Below, in pieces: positions 22,973-32,351 of a stretch of DNA of 64,000 nucleotides; the stretch's first letter is position 1, and each line of letters opens with the position of its first letter. The position numbers and the translations under genes are program-made. The notes beneath the pieces are model-generated. The model worked only from the letters and a program-made list of their open reading frames with translations, was not told where the DNA came from and ran no database searches. The stretch comes from Flagellimonas lutaonensis. Lineage in GTDB: Bacteria; Bacteroidota; Bacteroidia; Flavobacteriales; Flavobacteriaceae. The DNA lies in NCBI RefSeq assembly GCF_000963865.1, contig NZ_CP011071.1, forward strand, positions 1,182,501 through 1,246,500, in the 5' to 3' direction.

Positions 22973-24172
22973 TCAAGGCAATGCCAGTAAGATACTCACA
23001 GCATTCCCTCCAAACCCAACCGCATTTACGATTATGTTCTTTATTTCTTCAGGGTGTTCTTGTTCAAAAAATGGGGTCGGAACAAATTGCTGGTGCTGCA
23101 GCATCAAAACGGCCATTTCTAAACTCAATATGCCCGAAGCGCCAAACGTATGGCCCACTTTCCACTTATTTGAAGTGATTGCCGGAATCTTTTCGCCAAA
23201 AACCTTTTTGATGGCCCTGAACTCTGCCTTGTCCCCTTTGATCGTGCCGGGCGCGTGCATGACAACGACATCCACTTCATCTGCCGGCATTGGCCCCAAG
23301 GCCATTTTCATGGAGTCTTGAAAGCACTGTGCATCTGTCGATAACGAAACATTGTGCCGCAAAGGTTCGGTAGCGTACCCAATGCCCACTATCTTGGCAA
23401 GTTTCGTCTTCGAAGCTTTTCGTTCAAGACAGGCAACCCCAGCGGCCTCGCCCAAGACCATGGTGTTCTGTTTTTTGCCAAAATCCAACGCCCTGCATGG
23501 GTAGCTTGGCAAAGTAGAAGCTATGCCATCTTGGTGGTTTCGACTACGCTCAACCTCCCCTTTTGCATAAATTTTCAAAGCCTGCATCTGCGCAATGGTG
23601 AACGGGGTCAGTGGTGCTTCGCTACCGCCCACAAGAAATTTGTCGACCAAGCCACTTTGCAGCCACGCCACAGCGTTTAAAACAGCATGCAAAGAAGTGG
23701 AACAAGTGATGGAATGTGATATCTCTGGCCCTTTTGATTTCAGATCATGTGCGACCCATGACGAGATATTTCCCAAGGTGGTCGTGGGCGATACGAGTGT
23801 GGCAGCTTTTCCGGAGCTCAAAAACTCGCCATAATATTTTTCAAACAATGTGGTTGCCCCGCGCGAAGACCCCAAGTTTATTCCAAAACTCGAATTGCCA
23901 TTCCAATGGGCAAGGTCAATGGCCTTTCTCGAAACATGGATGGCAAAGAGCACCGAATCGTCCAGATTTTTGTATTTCTCGTTTTGATGACGCAGGTTTT
24001 CTATTCTTTTCTTGATTTCTGGCGAAAATTGCGAAGCCCAAACCGTCTGTTCGCCAATTTTGACTTCTGACAGAAAGTGTTTTTCTGTTTGGTAGGATTT
24101 CCATATTTCCTCCAAAGAACTTCCTAAAGAAGAAATTGATGAAAGTGCTCTTATGTAAATAGGTTGCTTCAA
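22973..24172 (-). CDS. Beta-ketoacyl synthase in the biotin gene set (399 aa)
   Basis: Thiolase-fold condensing enzyme of the KAS I/II type. The triad is intact: Cys157 in ITCSTSLH, His306 in VMHAPGT, His341 in GHTFGASG, with the supporting lysine in SNKWKVGH. It is more divergent than housekeeping FabF at the N-terminus (no usual VVITGxG start; it begins MKQPIYIRALSSISSLG). It lies 5 nt after bioA and 62 nt before bioB. The likely role is chain building of the pimeloyl moiety or a specialised lipid step. No acyl carrier protein or bioC/bioH is in the window. The start is TTG. Confidence 0.85.
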   Translation of the reverse strand: MKQPIYIRALSSISSLGSSLEEIWKSYQTEKHFLSEVKIGEQTVWASQFSPEIKKRIENLRHQNEKYKNLDDSVLFAIHVSRKAIDLAHWNGNSSFGINLGSSRGATTLFEKYYGEFLSSGKAATLVSPTTTLGNISSWVAHDLKSKGPEISHSITCSTSLHAVLNAVAWLQSGLVDKFLVGGSEAPLTPFTIAQMQALKIYAKGEVERSRNHQDGIASTLPSYPCRALDFGKKQNTMVLGEAAGVACLERKASKTKLAKIVGIGYATEPLRHNVSLSTDAQCFQDSMKMALGPMPADEVDVVVMHAPGTIKGDKAEFRAIKKVFGEKIPAITSNKWKVGHTFGASGILSLEMAVLMLQHQQFVPTPFFEQEHPEEIKNIIVNAVGFGGNAVSILLALP

Positions 24173-24177
24173 TATGG

Positions 24178-25470
24178 TCAGAATTGGAAAAGGGCGATTG
24201 CCGAACGAATCGAAGCATAGATTTTTTCCATCTGTTCCCTTGAAATGATATAAGGCGGCAAAATATAAATAGTGTTGCCCAAGGGCCTCAGAAACACTCC
24301 CTCTTTCATAAAATGTTTAAACAGTTTATTGCGTAGGTTTCCATACCGCTGCGTTTCCACATTCAAATCCAAGGCAAAAATGACCCCCAAATGCCGTACA
24401 TTCTTTACTTTGGGATGTGGTCGCATCTCATCGGCAAATTTTTGGTGCCATTGCATAATATTTGCAATGTTTTTCTGAATTTCTTCCGATTGCAATAATT
24501 CAATGCCTGCCAGTGCGGCCGTACAGGCCAACGGATTGGCCGAATAGGTGTGGCCATGAAAGAATCCTTTGGCGATGTCGTCACTCAAAAATGCCCCATA
24601 GACCTCTTCGGTGCACGTGGTAAGCCCCATGGGCACCAATCCTGCCGTCAACGCTTTTGAAAGACAGATGATGTCCGGTTTGGTCTCAACTTGGTCAGAG
24701 GCGAAATGAGTGCCCGTTTTGCCAAAACCGGTCATTACCTCATCGGCAACGAGCAACACCTCATGTTTTTTCAGCAAGGCCAAAATTGTATCAAGCCCTT
24801 TCGCATCGTGCATCTTCATGGCAGCCGCCCCCTGTACCAAAGGCTCATAGACAAACGCTGCTGCCTCTTTTTCTCTCAAAAGATTTTCAAGCGTTTTTTG
24901 AATCTCACCGGTATTTGTACCATTGGGAACGGGAATCCGCTCCACCTCAAGGAAAAAATTTTCAAACGGGCCATTGTAAACCGAAAGTCCCGAAACAGAC
25001 ATGGCACCGAAGGTGTCGCCATGAAACCCATCCTCAAAAGCAAGCAACACATTTTTTTTATGCCCCTTGTTGAAATGATATTGCAAGGCCATTTTGATGC
25101 CCACCTCAACAGCGGTAGAACCATTGTCAGAGAAAAACAATTTTTGTTGGTTGTCGGGCAATATGTTGACCAAAGCCTCTGAGAGCTCAATTGCCGGCGG
25201 GTGGGTAAAGCCACTGAACACCACTTGATCTAACTGCTGCATCTGCCGCCCCACCCTTTCTATGATGTGCTCGTTGCAATGCCCGTACATGGCCGTGTAC
25301 CAAGAAGCGATGCCGTCTATATATTCCTTTCCATGTTCGTCGTGGAGTATGGCCCCCTTGGCCTTGACAATGGGCAAGGTCGTAGCGTGCAGTTTATGCT
25401 GCGTCAACGGGTGCCAAAGGTGTTTTTGGTCGCGCTCGGCAAAACTTTTCGATATGGTATGCCCTAACAA
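24178..25470 (-). CDS. bioA: Adenosylmethionine--8-amino-7-oxononanoate aminotransferase (430 aa)
   Basis: PLP-dependent class III aminotransferase making 7,8-diaminopelargonate with SAM as amino donor. The sequence begins with the family-typical RDQKHLWHPLTQHK. It has SDNGSTAVEVGIKMALQYH for cofactor binding, LLVADEVMTGFGKTG with the PLP-binding Asp, and ICLSKALTAG with the Schiff-base lysine (about residue 275). The first codon appears to be TTG at 25470, since no suitable ATG precedes the conserved start. It is first in the minus-strand unit bioA-KAS. Confidence 0.96.
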   Translation of the reverse strand: MLGHTISKSFAERDQKHLWHPLTQHKLHATTLPIVKAKGAILHDEHGKEYIDGIASWYTAMYGHCNEHIIERVGRQMQQLDQVVFSGFTHPPAIELSEALVNILPDNQQKLFFSDNGSTAVEVGIKMALQYHFNKGHKKNVLLAFEDGFHGDTFGAMSVSGLSVYNGPFENFFLEVERIPVPNGTNTGEIQKTLENLLREKEAAAFVYEPLVQGAAAMKMHDAKGLDTILALLKKHEVLLVADEVMTGFGKTGTHFASDQVETKPDIICLSKALTAGLVPMGLTTCTEEVYGAFLSDDIAKGFFHGHTYSANPLACTAALAGIELLQSEEIQKNIANIMQWHQKFADEMRPHPKVKNVRHLGVIFALDLNVETQRYGNLRNKLFKHFMKEGVFLRPLGNTIYILPPYIISREQMEKIYASIRSAIALFQF

Positions 25471-25529
25471 AATCCTCGATTTATCTATCTTGCAAAGATG
25501 GGGAATAATACCAAAAACCGAGGGGCCTG

Positions 25530-27023
25530 ATGTTTAAAAAAGTTCTTCACTTTTTAACTCCTGATTACACCATGATGAAAGAAAGAAACCTTTTCTTTCT
25601 TCTTTTTATTTTCTCTCTTTTTATCCGATTTCCTTTCTTTTTTCGTGATTACATTGACCGAGACGAAAGCACCTTTATTCTTATGGGCCAGTCTTGGGTC
25701 AATGGTCATTTGCCCTACACCGAACTCTGGGATCTGAAGCCCCCTGTCATTTTCCTGTTTTTTGGTGCCGTTATCTATTTCTTTGGTAAAAGTTTTATTG
25801 CCATTCGATTGGCCGGCACCCTACTTGTTGCCCTTACCGCCCTTTTTACCTACAAAGTGGGCGTTAGGGCAATTTCTAAAAAGATGGCTATCTGGGCTTC
25901 ATTTTTAACAGTACCCCTACTTAGCCTTTTCGGCAGTTTGCAGGGAGTGATGTCTGAACATATTTGCATTGCCTTTTTTATGATGGCCCTTTACTGGTCA
26001 CTGTTTAAACGGAAATGGTATTGGCTATTGCTCTCAGGTATTTTTTATGGGCTTTCTTTCATGTCTAAATTGAACATTGCATATCCTATTTTCTTTTTAG
26101 GCCTCTTTTTATGTTGGGAAGCATTTAGAGACAAAAGAGTAATGGCCGAGTGGCCAAAGTGGTTGTTGATTGTGTTGGGAATGGTACTGGTAGTAGCATT
26201 GACCGCGTTGCCATACCTGTTTTCCGGTGAGCTGCTGATTTGGTGGCAATCTGTTTTCGAAGCCCCTATGGCCTATTCAAGTTCAAAAACAAGTTCAAAG
26301 TTGGAGGCCATGGTTTTCTTCGTCTTGATAATCTTTCTTGGTTGGTTGGCCAATAGAAAAAAAATCCTCGATTTTCACCAAAGAGAAGTGGCCATATTCT
26401 TTGTGCTGCCACTGGGCATGGCCCTTTCCTTTGTGCAAATAGGAAAGGTGAACGGGCATTATTTGATACAGCTATACCCTTTTCTTTTGATTTTGACCTT
26501 CATGGCAACATCTAAGATAGTTCTTGCCAAAAAATCATACTTAAAGGCTATTCCTTTGCTAATGCTGCCATTGGTCCCTATGGAGGCTTATCTAGAGTAT
26601 GCCAATATAATCAACCACAAAGTTGAAAAAGGAACTTTCTACAATGGTGAAGGAATCGAGATTCCGGCTTATCTTATAAAAAATGACTTAGAAACGGAAA
26701 ATGTTTTTTTTCTAGAATATCATATTGGATATTGGCTTTTAGGAACCAACCCCCCCACCAAAGCGGCAACCCACCCAAGCAACATTGCCAGGGATGCCCT
26801 TTTTCCGCACATGCAAAACCCACGTACGACAAGTGCTGAAGAGCTACGATATATTATGGAGGAAATACGGCCAAGCATCATCGTGGCCAGAAAAGGAAAA
26901 CGGCCTTTTGACAAACAGTTTATTGCCCTCAATTTCTACGTCAATATCTACTTGCAAAAACATTATAAATTGATCAAAACCATTGACCGTGGTCTCATTT
27001 ACCAACGACTAGAACAGCTTTAG
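25530..27023 (+). CDS. GT-C membrane glycosyltransferase, ArnT/PMT-like (497 aa)
   Basis: Multi-pass membrane enzyme that takes sugars from polyprenyl phosphate (GT39/GT83-like). The first periplasmic loop carries the catalytic acidic motif in RDYIDRDESTFILMG (about residues 36-50), followed by NGHLPYTELWDLKPP. About ten further hydrophobic helices reach about residue 350, then a soluble tail. ATG 25530 is used; ATG 25572 would also work and starts nearer the first helix. It is divergent from bioA and overlaps the end of bioD by 15 nt, splitting the biotin genes without any shared function that I can see. Confidence 0.85.
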   Translation: MFKKVLHFLTPDYTMMKERNLFFLLFIFSLFIRFPFFFRDYIDRDESTFILMGQSWVNGHLPYTELWDLKPPVIFLFFGAVIYFFGKSFIAIRLAGTLLVALTALFTYKVGVRAISKKMAIWASFLTVPLLSLFGSLQGVMSEHICIAFFMMALYWSLFKRKWYWLLLSGIFYGLSFMSKLNIAYPIFFLGLFLCWEAFRDKRVMAEWPKWLLIVLGMVLVVALTALPYLFSGELLIWWQSVFEAPMAYSSSKTSSKLEAMVFFVLIIFLGWLANRKKILDFHQREVAIFFVLPLGMALSFVQIGKVNGHYLIQLYPFLLILTFMATSKIVLAKKSYLKAIPLLMLPLVPMEAYLEYANIINHKVEKGTFYNGEGIEIPAYLIKNDLETENVFFLEYHIGYWLLGTNPPTKAATHPSNIARDALFPHMQNPRTTSAEELRYIMEEIRPSIIVARKGKRPFDKQFIALNFYVNIYLQKHYKLIKTIDRGLIYQRLEQL

Positions 27024-27623
27024 TTTTTGTTTGAATCGAGTAGCATATTTCTTAACAACCTTTTTATTAAAGTTCTCTTCTTCATCAATACGCCCTAAAA
27101 GGGTAGCCTTTGTTTTTTCAAGAATGATGCTCTCAGAAGTGGAGTGCTCATTTCCACTAAAAACAATGCCGACTTTGAACCCTTGTTGTTGAAGGGCATT
27201 GATGGTCAGCAGCGAATGGTTGATGCTGCCAAGGTAGTGCCGTGATACCACCACAACCTTGTACTCGGGTTTTATCAAATCGAAGATGGTGTCTTTGTTG
27301 TTCAACGGAACCAATAATCCGCCCGCACCCTCGATGACCAGATGGTTATCGGTTTTGGGTTCCACAATACACTGCAAATCGATTTCGGTTCCATCAATTT
27401 CAGCCGCCGCATGCGGACTCATGGGTGTTTTCAAAGCGTAACTGTTCGGATGGATGACCGACTTCGAATTGGAAATCAATTCTTTGACCTTATCACTGTC
27501 AGAGTGGTGCAGGTCTCCTGCCTGAACGGGCTTCCAATAATCAGCCTGCAAAGCCTCTACCAAAATAGCCGAGGCTACTGTTTTTCCTACTTCAGTGGAA
27601 ATTCCTGTTACAAAAAGCTTCAT
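27009..27623 (-). CDS. bioD: Dethiobiotin synthetase (204 aa)
   Basis: ATP-dependent carboxylase closing the ureido ring of dethiobiotin. P-loop ISTEVGKTVAS at residues 8-18, WKPVQAGDLHHSD with the substrate Lys, SPHAAAEI near 70, and VIEGAGGLLVPLN near 96-108 are all family signatures. It overlaps the DUF2007 gene by 3 nt upstream (start in the ATGA form) and the convergent glycosyltransferase by 15 nt downstream. Normal or slightly short length. Confidence 0.95.
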   Translation of the reverse strand: MKLFVTGISTEVGKTVASAILVEALQADYWKPVQAGDLHHSDSDKVKELISNSKSVIHPNSYALKTPMSPHAAAEIDGTEIDLQCIVEPKTDNHLVIEGAGGLLVPLNNKDTIFDLIKPEYKVVVVSRHYLGSINHSLLTINALQQQGFKVGIVFSGNEHSTSESIILEKTKATLLGRIDEEENFNKKVVKKYATRFKQKLKLF

Positions 27624-28012
27624 CGACCGGGTTTGGTTATAAAGTTACATTGGTTGCATTTGTACTTCTTGGTCTCTAAAAATGGAAACAATTTGTACAA
27701 AAGTGTATTTCGCGCATAGTACACCTCTGATTTCTTGGCACCACAGTTTGGGCAAACAATTAAGTTGCCCTCTTCGTCAGTGGCAAAATTTCGAATGGAG
27801 TCGTAGATGGCCTTGGCCGCTGCCTCGTCATTTTTATGCACCAACAATTTGATACCCCCGAGGGCATTGCTGGCAAAGGGCTCTACACTTACCGTATTTT
27901 CATCTTTGAGCCGAACCTCAAAGCCTTCAGATTCGAGCCTTCCCTTAATGACCTGAACATCTGCCAAGAATTCGAAACTTCCCAATACTACCCAATCGTT
28001 ACCCATTGCCAA
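27620..28012 (-). CDS. DUF2007 protein with C-terminal zinc ribbon (130 aa)
   Basis: The N-terminal DUF2007 domain (about residues 6-75, VVLGSFEFLADVQVIKGRLESEG) is described as a putative signal-transducing, PII-like fold. The C-terminal part adds a four-cysteine zinc ribbon: C-P-N-C near 92-95 and C-N-Q-C near 118-121. It is locked between bioF (14-nt overlap) and bioD (3-nt overlap), so it is made together with biotin enzymes. Whether that reflects function is unknown. Confidence 0.8.
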   Translation of the reverse strand: MAMGNDWVVLGSFEFLADVQVIKGRLESEGFEVRLKDENTVSVEPFASNALGGIKLLVHKNDEAAAKAIYDSIRNFATDEEGNLIVCPNCGAKKSEVYYARNTLLYKLFPFLETKKYKCNQCNFITKPGR

Positions 28013-29162
28013 ATTTTGAAATCAATTCCAATACTGTTCTTATTTCTTGCCTTGTATTATAATCATGCAGGCAGATCCGTAGCCGCTCATACCCCTTGGC
28101 AACCGTCGGGGCCAGGATGGGCCTCACATCAAATCCGTTCTGCATTAAAATTTCTGCACAGTGCCTCACCCTTTTGTTTCCACCCAAAACGGCAACTTGA
28201 ATGGCCGAATCGCTTGACAAAAATAAATCTTGCAATCCATATTCGGACACGATTGACCTAAAGCGCTGTATCAGATTATAAAGACGTTCTCGTTTTTCTT
28301 TTCCCTCAGGCGCGTCCAACAGTTTATAGGCTGCTATTATTGAGGCTGTTGTATGGGGCGGTAGGGCAGTCGTATAGATAAGGCTTCGCGCAAAGTTTAT
28401 CAAATAGGTCTTTAGCCCATTTGCACCCAAAATGGCAGCACCATGGCAGCCCAAAGCTTTGCCAAAGGTCACCAATCGGGCAAAGACTTTCTCTTCTAGG
28501 TCCAATTCGGCCACCAATCCTCTGCCTTGGCCCAATACCCCCACTGCATGGGCCTCGTCAACAATCAGGCACAGTTTGTGTTTGGCACAATAGTCTGCCA
28601 TTGCCCCTAGGTCTGGTGAATCGCCATCCATCGAAAAGACTGACTCAGTGACCACATAGATTTCACTGTCCTCGCTTCTCGACTGAGCTCGAAGGGACAT
28701 GGCTATCTTCTCATTTAAATCTTTCAGGTCGTTGTGTTTGAATTTGTAGCTTTTGGCATTTCCTAAAGCAATACCATCTCGAATACTGGCATGTGAAAGC
28801 TCGTCGTATAGAACAATATCGTTCCGCTGCGGCACCGAGGAGAAAAAGCCAAGATTGGCGTCATATCCTGAATTGAACACCAGGGCGGTTTGAGCCTTGT
28901 GAAAATGTGCTAAAACCGCTTCAAGTTCCTCCAGCAAGGGGTAATGGCCTGTCAACAATCTCGAGCCTGTGGCACCATTGGAACAAGCGCTTTCAAGCAT
29001 CATACCCTCGGCCTGCCTCTGTATTTTCTTTTCCCGCGCCAGTCCGAGATAATCGTTGGACGAAAAATCGACCAAGTCTTTATAATTTGACAGCTTACGA
29101 AGAGCATTTTCATTTTTGCGCTTTTCAAGCCTTTGCCTTAGTTTTTTTGGGAAATTGGGCAT
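27999..29162 (-). CDS. bioF: 8-amino-7-oxononanoate synthase (387 aa)
   Basis: PLP-dependent alpha-oxoamine synthase joining pimeloyl thioester and alanine. It has SSNDYLGLA near residue 33, NGATGSRLLTGHYPLLEELE (about 59-78), VDEAHAVGVLGQGRG with the cofactor Asp, and VTFGKALGCHGA with the PLP lysine near 234. Full length. It is first in bioF-DUF2007-bioD. TACTTTTG ends four bases before the ATG, so this mRNA is also likely leaderless. Confidence 0.95.
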   Translation of the reverse strand: MPNFPKKLRQRLEKRKNENALRKLSNYKDLVDFSSNDYLGLAREKKIQRQAEGMMLESACSNGATGSRLLTGHYPLLEELEAVLAHFHKAQTALVFNSGYDANLGFFSSVPQRNDIVLYDELSHASIRDGIALGNAKSYKFKHNDLKDLNEKIAMSLRAQSRSEDSEIYVVTESVFSMDGDSPDLGAMADYCAKHKLCLIVDEAHAVGVLGQGRGLVAELDLEEKVFARLVTFGKALGCHGAAILGANGLKTYLINFARSLIYTTALPPHTTASIIAAYKLLDAPEGKEKRERLYNLIQRFRSIVSEYGLQDLFLSSDSAIQVAVLGGNKRVRHCAEILMQNGFDVRPILAPTVAKGYERLRICLHDYNTRQEIRTVLELISKFGNG

Positions 29163-29166
29163 ATTT

Positions 29167-29174
29167 CAAAAGTA
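29167..29174 (-). promoter_or_regulatory. -7 element four bases before the bioF ATG
   Basis: Minus strand TACTTTTG, then AAAT, then ATG. It matches TAnnTTTG. A -33 TTG at good spacing is not visible. Confidence 0.55.
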
Positions 29175-29188
29175 CTATCTTTATTCAA

Positions 29189-29725
29189 ATGACAGCTTCG
29201 GTAGGCTATAAACAAGCATCTACAGACTCAGAATTGAGGCAAATCTTGCATTTGCAGTCATGTAACCTTCCTGAAAATTTGGCGCCCGAGGAAAAGACCC
29301 GTGAAGGTTTTGTAACGGTTAAACACAACCTAGAATTGTTACGGCAGATGAACGCTGTATGCCCGCACACCCTTGCGGTACACAACGACAAGGTAATCGG
29401 CTACGCCCTATCGATGCACCCCAGCTTTGGCGACACCATTCCCATACTGAAACCAATGTTCCCCGAGATTGAGAAAATTGGGTTTTCCAGAAATGATTTT
29501 ATCGTAATGGGCCAAATCTGTATCGCAAAGGCATATAGAGGCCGTGGTGTTTTCCGGGACCTTTACAAGCATATGAAACAATTTCTGATTCCCCCATTTA
29601 AACAGATAATCACTGAAGTGGATGTCAAAAACGTACGATCGCTCAATGCACACTTTGCAATTGGTTTCAAAGAAATTCACCGATACCGGTCATCAACCAA
29701 TGAATGGGTTCTAATCAGTTTGTAA
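29189..29725 (+). CDS. GNAT family N-acetyltransferase (178 aa)
   Basis: Acetyl-CoA-dependent transferase of unknown substrate. ATG 29189 is chosen because it follows the bioF promoter region; the open frame further upstream is antisense to bioF. Residues about 65-150 form the GNAT core: VIGYALSMH (strand 4), then the acetyl-CoA loop IAKAYRGRGVFRDLYKHM (about 112-129, R-G-x-G-V motif). TEVDVKNVRSLNAHFAIGFKEI is the typical final strand. It overlaps the next convergent gene by 15 nt. Confidence 0.87.
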   Translation: MTASVGYKQASTDSELRQILHLQSCNLPENLAPEEKTREGFVTVKHNLELLRQMNAVCPHTLAVHNDKVIGYALSMHPSFGDTIPILKPMFPEIEKIGFSRNDFIVMGQICIAKAYRGRGVFRDLYKHMKQFLIPPFKQIITEVDVKNVRSLNAHFAIGFKEIHRYRSSTNEWVLISL

Positions 29726-30241
29726 AGGCTTTAAATCTACCCATTTAAAATTATTCGGCTCAGTTGCGTCAAGCAGGTTTACCTTTAGTATTTCTGCAAC
29801 CTCTTTGCCCATTTCAAAGGCCGGGGTCCGGTCTAAATTCTCATAAATCTTGAAATGACGATTTTGGGCATACCAAAGGTTTGTTTCAAAAACATAATTC
29901 CCGTTTGTGAGCAGTTGCCTAAAGACAGAAACATACTCAATCTCGGGCAAGCCTTTCCATTTTCCGACCCTTATGGGGCCAACCGAATATTGAATTTTAT
30001 ATCGGTCGTTTTGCAAATCAAAAATCCAATCTCTGACAACGGAAAAGAAAAGTCCATTTGTAAATGTCATTATAGAAAATACCAAAAAACCTACTCTCCC
30101 TTTAAGTTTGGTAAGGTCGGTGGTGTTAACCCAATTGCTGAAAAACAGAAACAGTAAAAGCACGGAAAGCGTAAAAAATAGTGCCGCCAAAGCAAGTTGC
30201 CATATTGGACGATTTCCTTCTTTTATTATGTATCCCTGCAT
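29711..30241 (-). CDS. Hypothetical protein with two membrane helices (176 aa)
   Basis: Not recognised. Two hydrophobic helices (about residues 14-36 and 48-66) are followed by a soluble region of about 105 residues beginning VVRDWIFDLQNDRYKIQYSVGP. That region contains YVSVFRQLLTNGNYVFETNLWY and a DUF-like beta pattern, reminiscent of PH-like membrane proteins. The ATG lies directly after the T-run of the atpC terminator, leaving almost no space for a separate promoter. It may be read by transcripts passing that terminator. The 3' end overlaps the GNAT gene by 15 nt. Confidence 0.7.
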   Translation of the reverse strand: MQGYIIKEGNRPIWQLALAALFFTLSVLLLFLFFSNWVNTTDLTKLKGRVGFLVFSIMTFTNGLFFSVVRDWIFDLQNDRYKIQYSVGPIRVGKWKGLPEIEYVSVFRQLLTNGNYVFETNLWYAQNRHFKIYENLDRTPAFEMGKEVAEILKVNLLDATEPNNFKWVDLKPLQTD

Positions 30242-30244
30242 AAA

Positions 30245-30281
30245 ACAAAAAAGCTGTAAGCGAAATTATGCTTACAGCTTT
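30245..30281 (-). terminator. Terminator after atpC
   Basis: AAGCTGTAAGC and GCTTACAGCTT form a perfect 11-bp stem with an 8-nt loop and are followed by six T on the minus strand. It ends 4 nt before the start of the next minus-strand gene. Confidence 0.85.
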
Positions 30282-30307
30282 AAATCTAATAAGAATTTTT
30301 ATGCTGG

Positions 30308-30586
30308 CTAATCAGCCAAAACAATCACTTTGTTATCCTTCATCTCAACCGTACCGCTTGAAATTTCCAATACGGTTTCACCATTTGGGCCTTTTGAGAA
30401 TTTATCTTCGAACCCCTCTTCTATGGTAACATCGCCCTGCACCTTGACCTTCCCTTCTTGCAAAAGCGAAACTACGGGTGCGTGGTTTTGCAACATTTGA
30501 AACTCACCGTTTACGCCCGGTACGGTCACCGAGTCAACTTCACCTGCGAACAAGGTCGCTTCTGGGGATACGATTTCTAGATACAT
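30308..30586 (-). CDS. atpC: ATP synthase F1 epsilon subunit, short form (92 aa)
   Basis: Central-stalk subunit of F-type ATP synthase. Residues 1-90 match the N-terminal beta-sandwich: MYLEIVSPEATLFAGEVDSV, VPGVNGEFQMLQNHAPVVSLL, and VEMKDNKVIVL at the end. The C-terminal helical hairpin that can inhibit ATP hydrolysis in E. coli is absent. This short form is usual in Bacteroidetes. It lies 89 nt after atpD with a hairpin repeat between. The remaining atp genes are not in the window, also usual for this group. Confidence 0.93.
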   Translation of the reverse strand: MYLEIVSPEATLFAGEVDSVTVPGVNGEFQMLQNHAPVVSLLQEGKVKVQGDVTIEEGFEDKFSKGPNGETVLEISSGTVEMKDNKVIVLAD

Positions 30587-30606
30587 ATTCTTTAAATTTC
30601 AATGTT

Positions 30607-30652
30607 CAAATTCCAAATTCCAAAAAGATTGGATTTTGGTGCTTGAAATTTG
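30607..30652. repeat. Long imperfect hairpin between atpD and atpC
   Basis: CAAATTCCAA and TTGAAATTTG pair with one mismatch, and inside them CCAAATTCCAA and TTGGATTTTGG pair with one mismatch around AAAGA. The composition (ATTCCAA repeated) resembles palindromes scattered in many flavobacterial genomes. It may set the atpD:atpC ratio by mRNA processing or stability. Confidence 0.5.
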
Positions 30653-30675
30653 AGATTTGCCAAACCTTGCTTGGT

Positions 30676-32187
<1,512 letters not shown>

Positions 32188-32244
32188 TTATCTGTTTGTG
32201 TTTTATTCTCTTATCTGCGGCGGAAAGTCTAAATTTTCCGGCTG

Positions 32245-32252
32245 CAAAGATA
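32245..32252 (-). promoter_or_regulatory. Promoter -7 element of atpD-atpC
   Basis: Minus strand TATCTTTG, 60 nt before the ATG, matches TAnnTTTG. The -33 side has TTTC instead of a clean TTG. Confidence 0.6.
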
Positions 32253-32301
32253 TGCTTTTACATTTTTAAATTGAAACTTCTTCAGCGCTTTTTTTGGGCA
32301 T

Positions 32302-32329
32302 AAAAAAGGCGCTGTTCAACAGCGCCTTT
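32302..32329 (-). terminator. Terminator after the TonB-dependent receptor gene
   Basis: AAAGGCGCTG and CAGCGCCTTT form a perfect stem with a short loop and are followed on the minus strand by seven T. Confidence 0.85.
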
Positions 32330-32351
32330 GACATTTATTATGTTTGCTTTT

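Noticed and set aside
28907-29188. N-terminal extension of the GNAT frame
   Set aside because: It is antisense to the start of bioF; the GNAT domain needs only the part from 29189.
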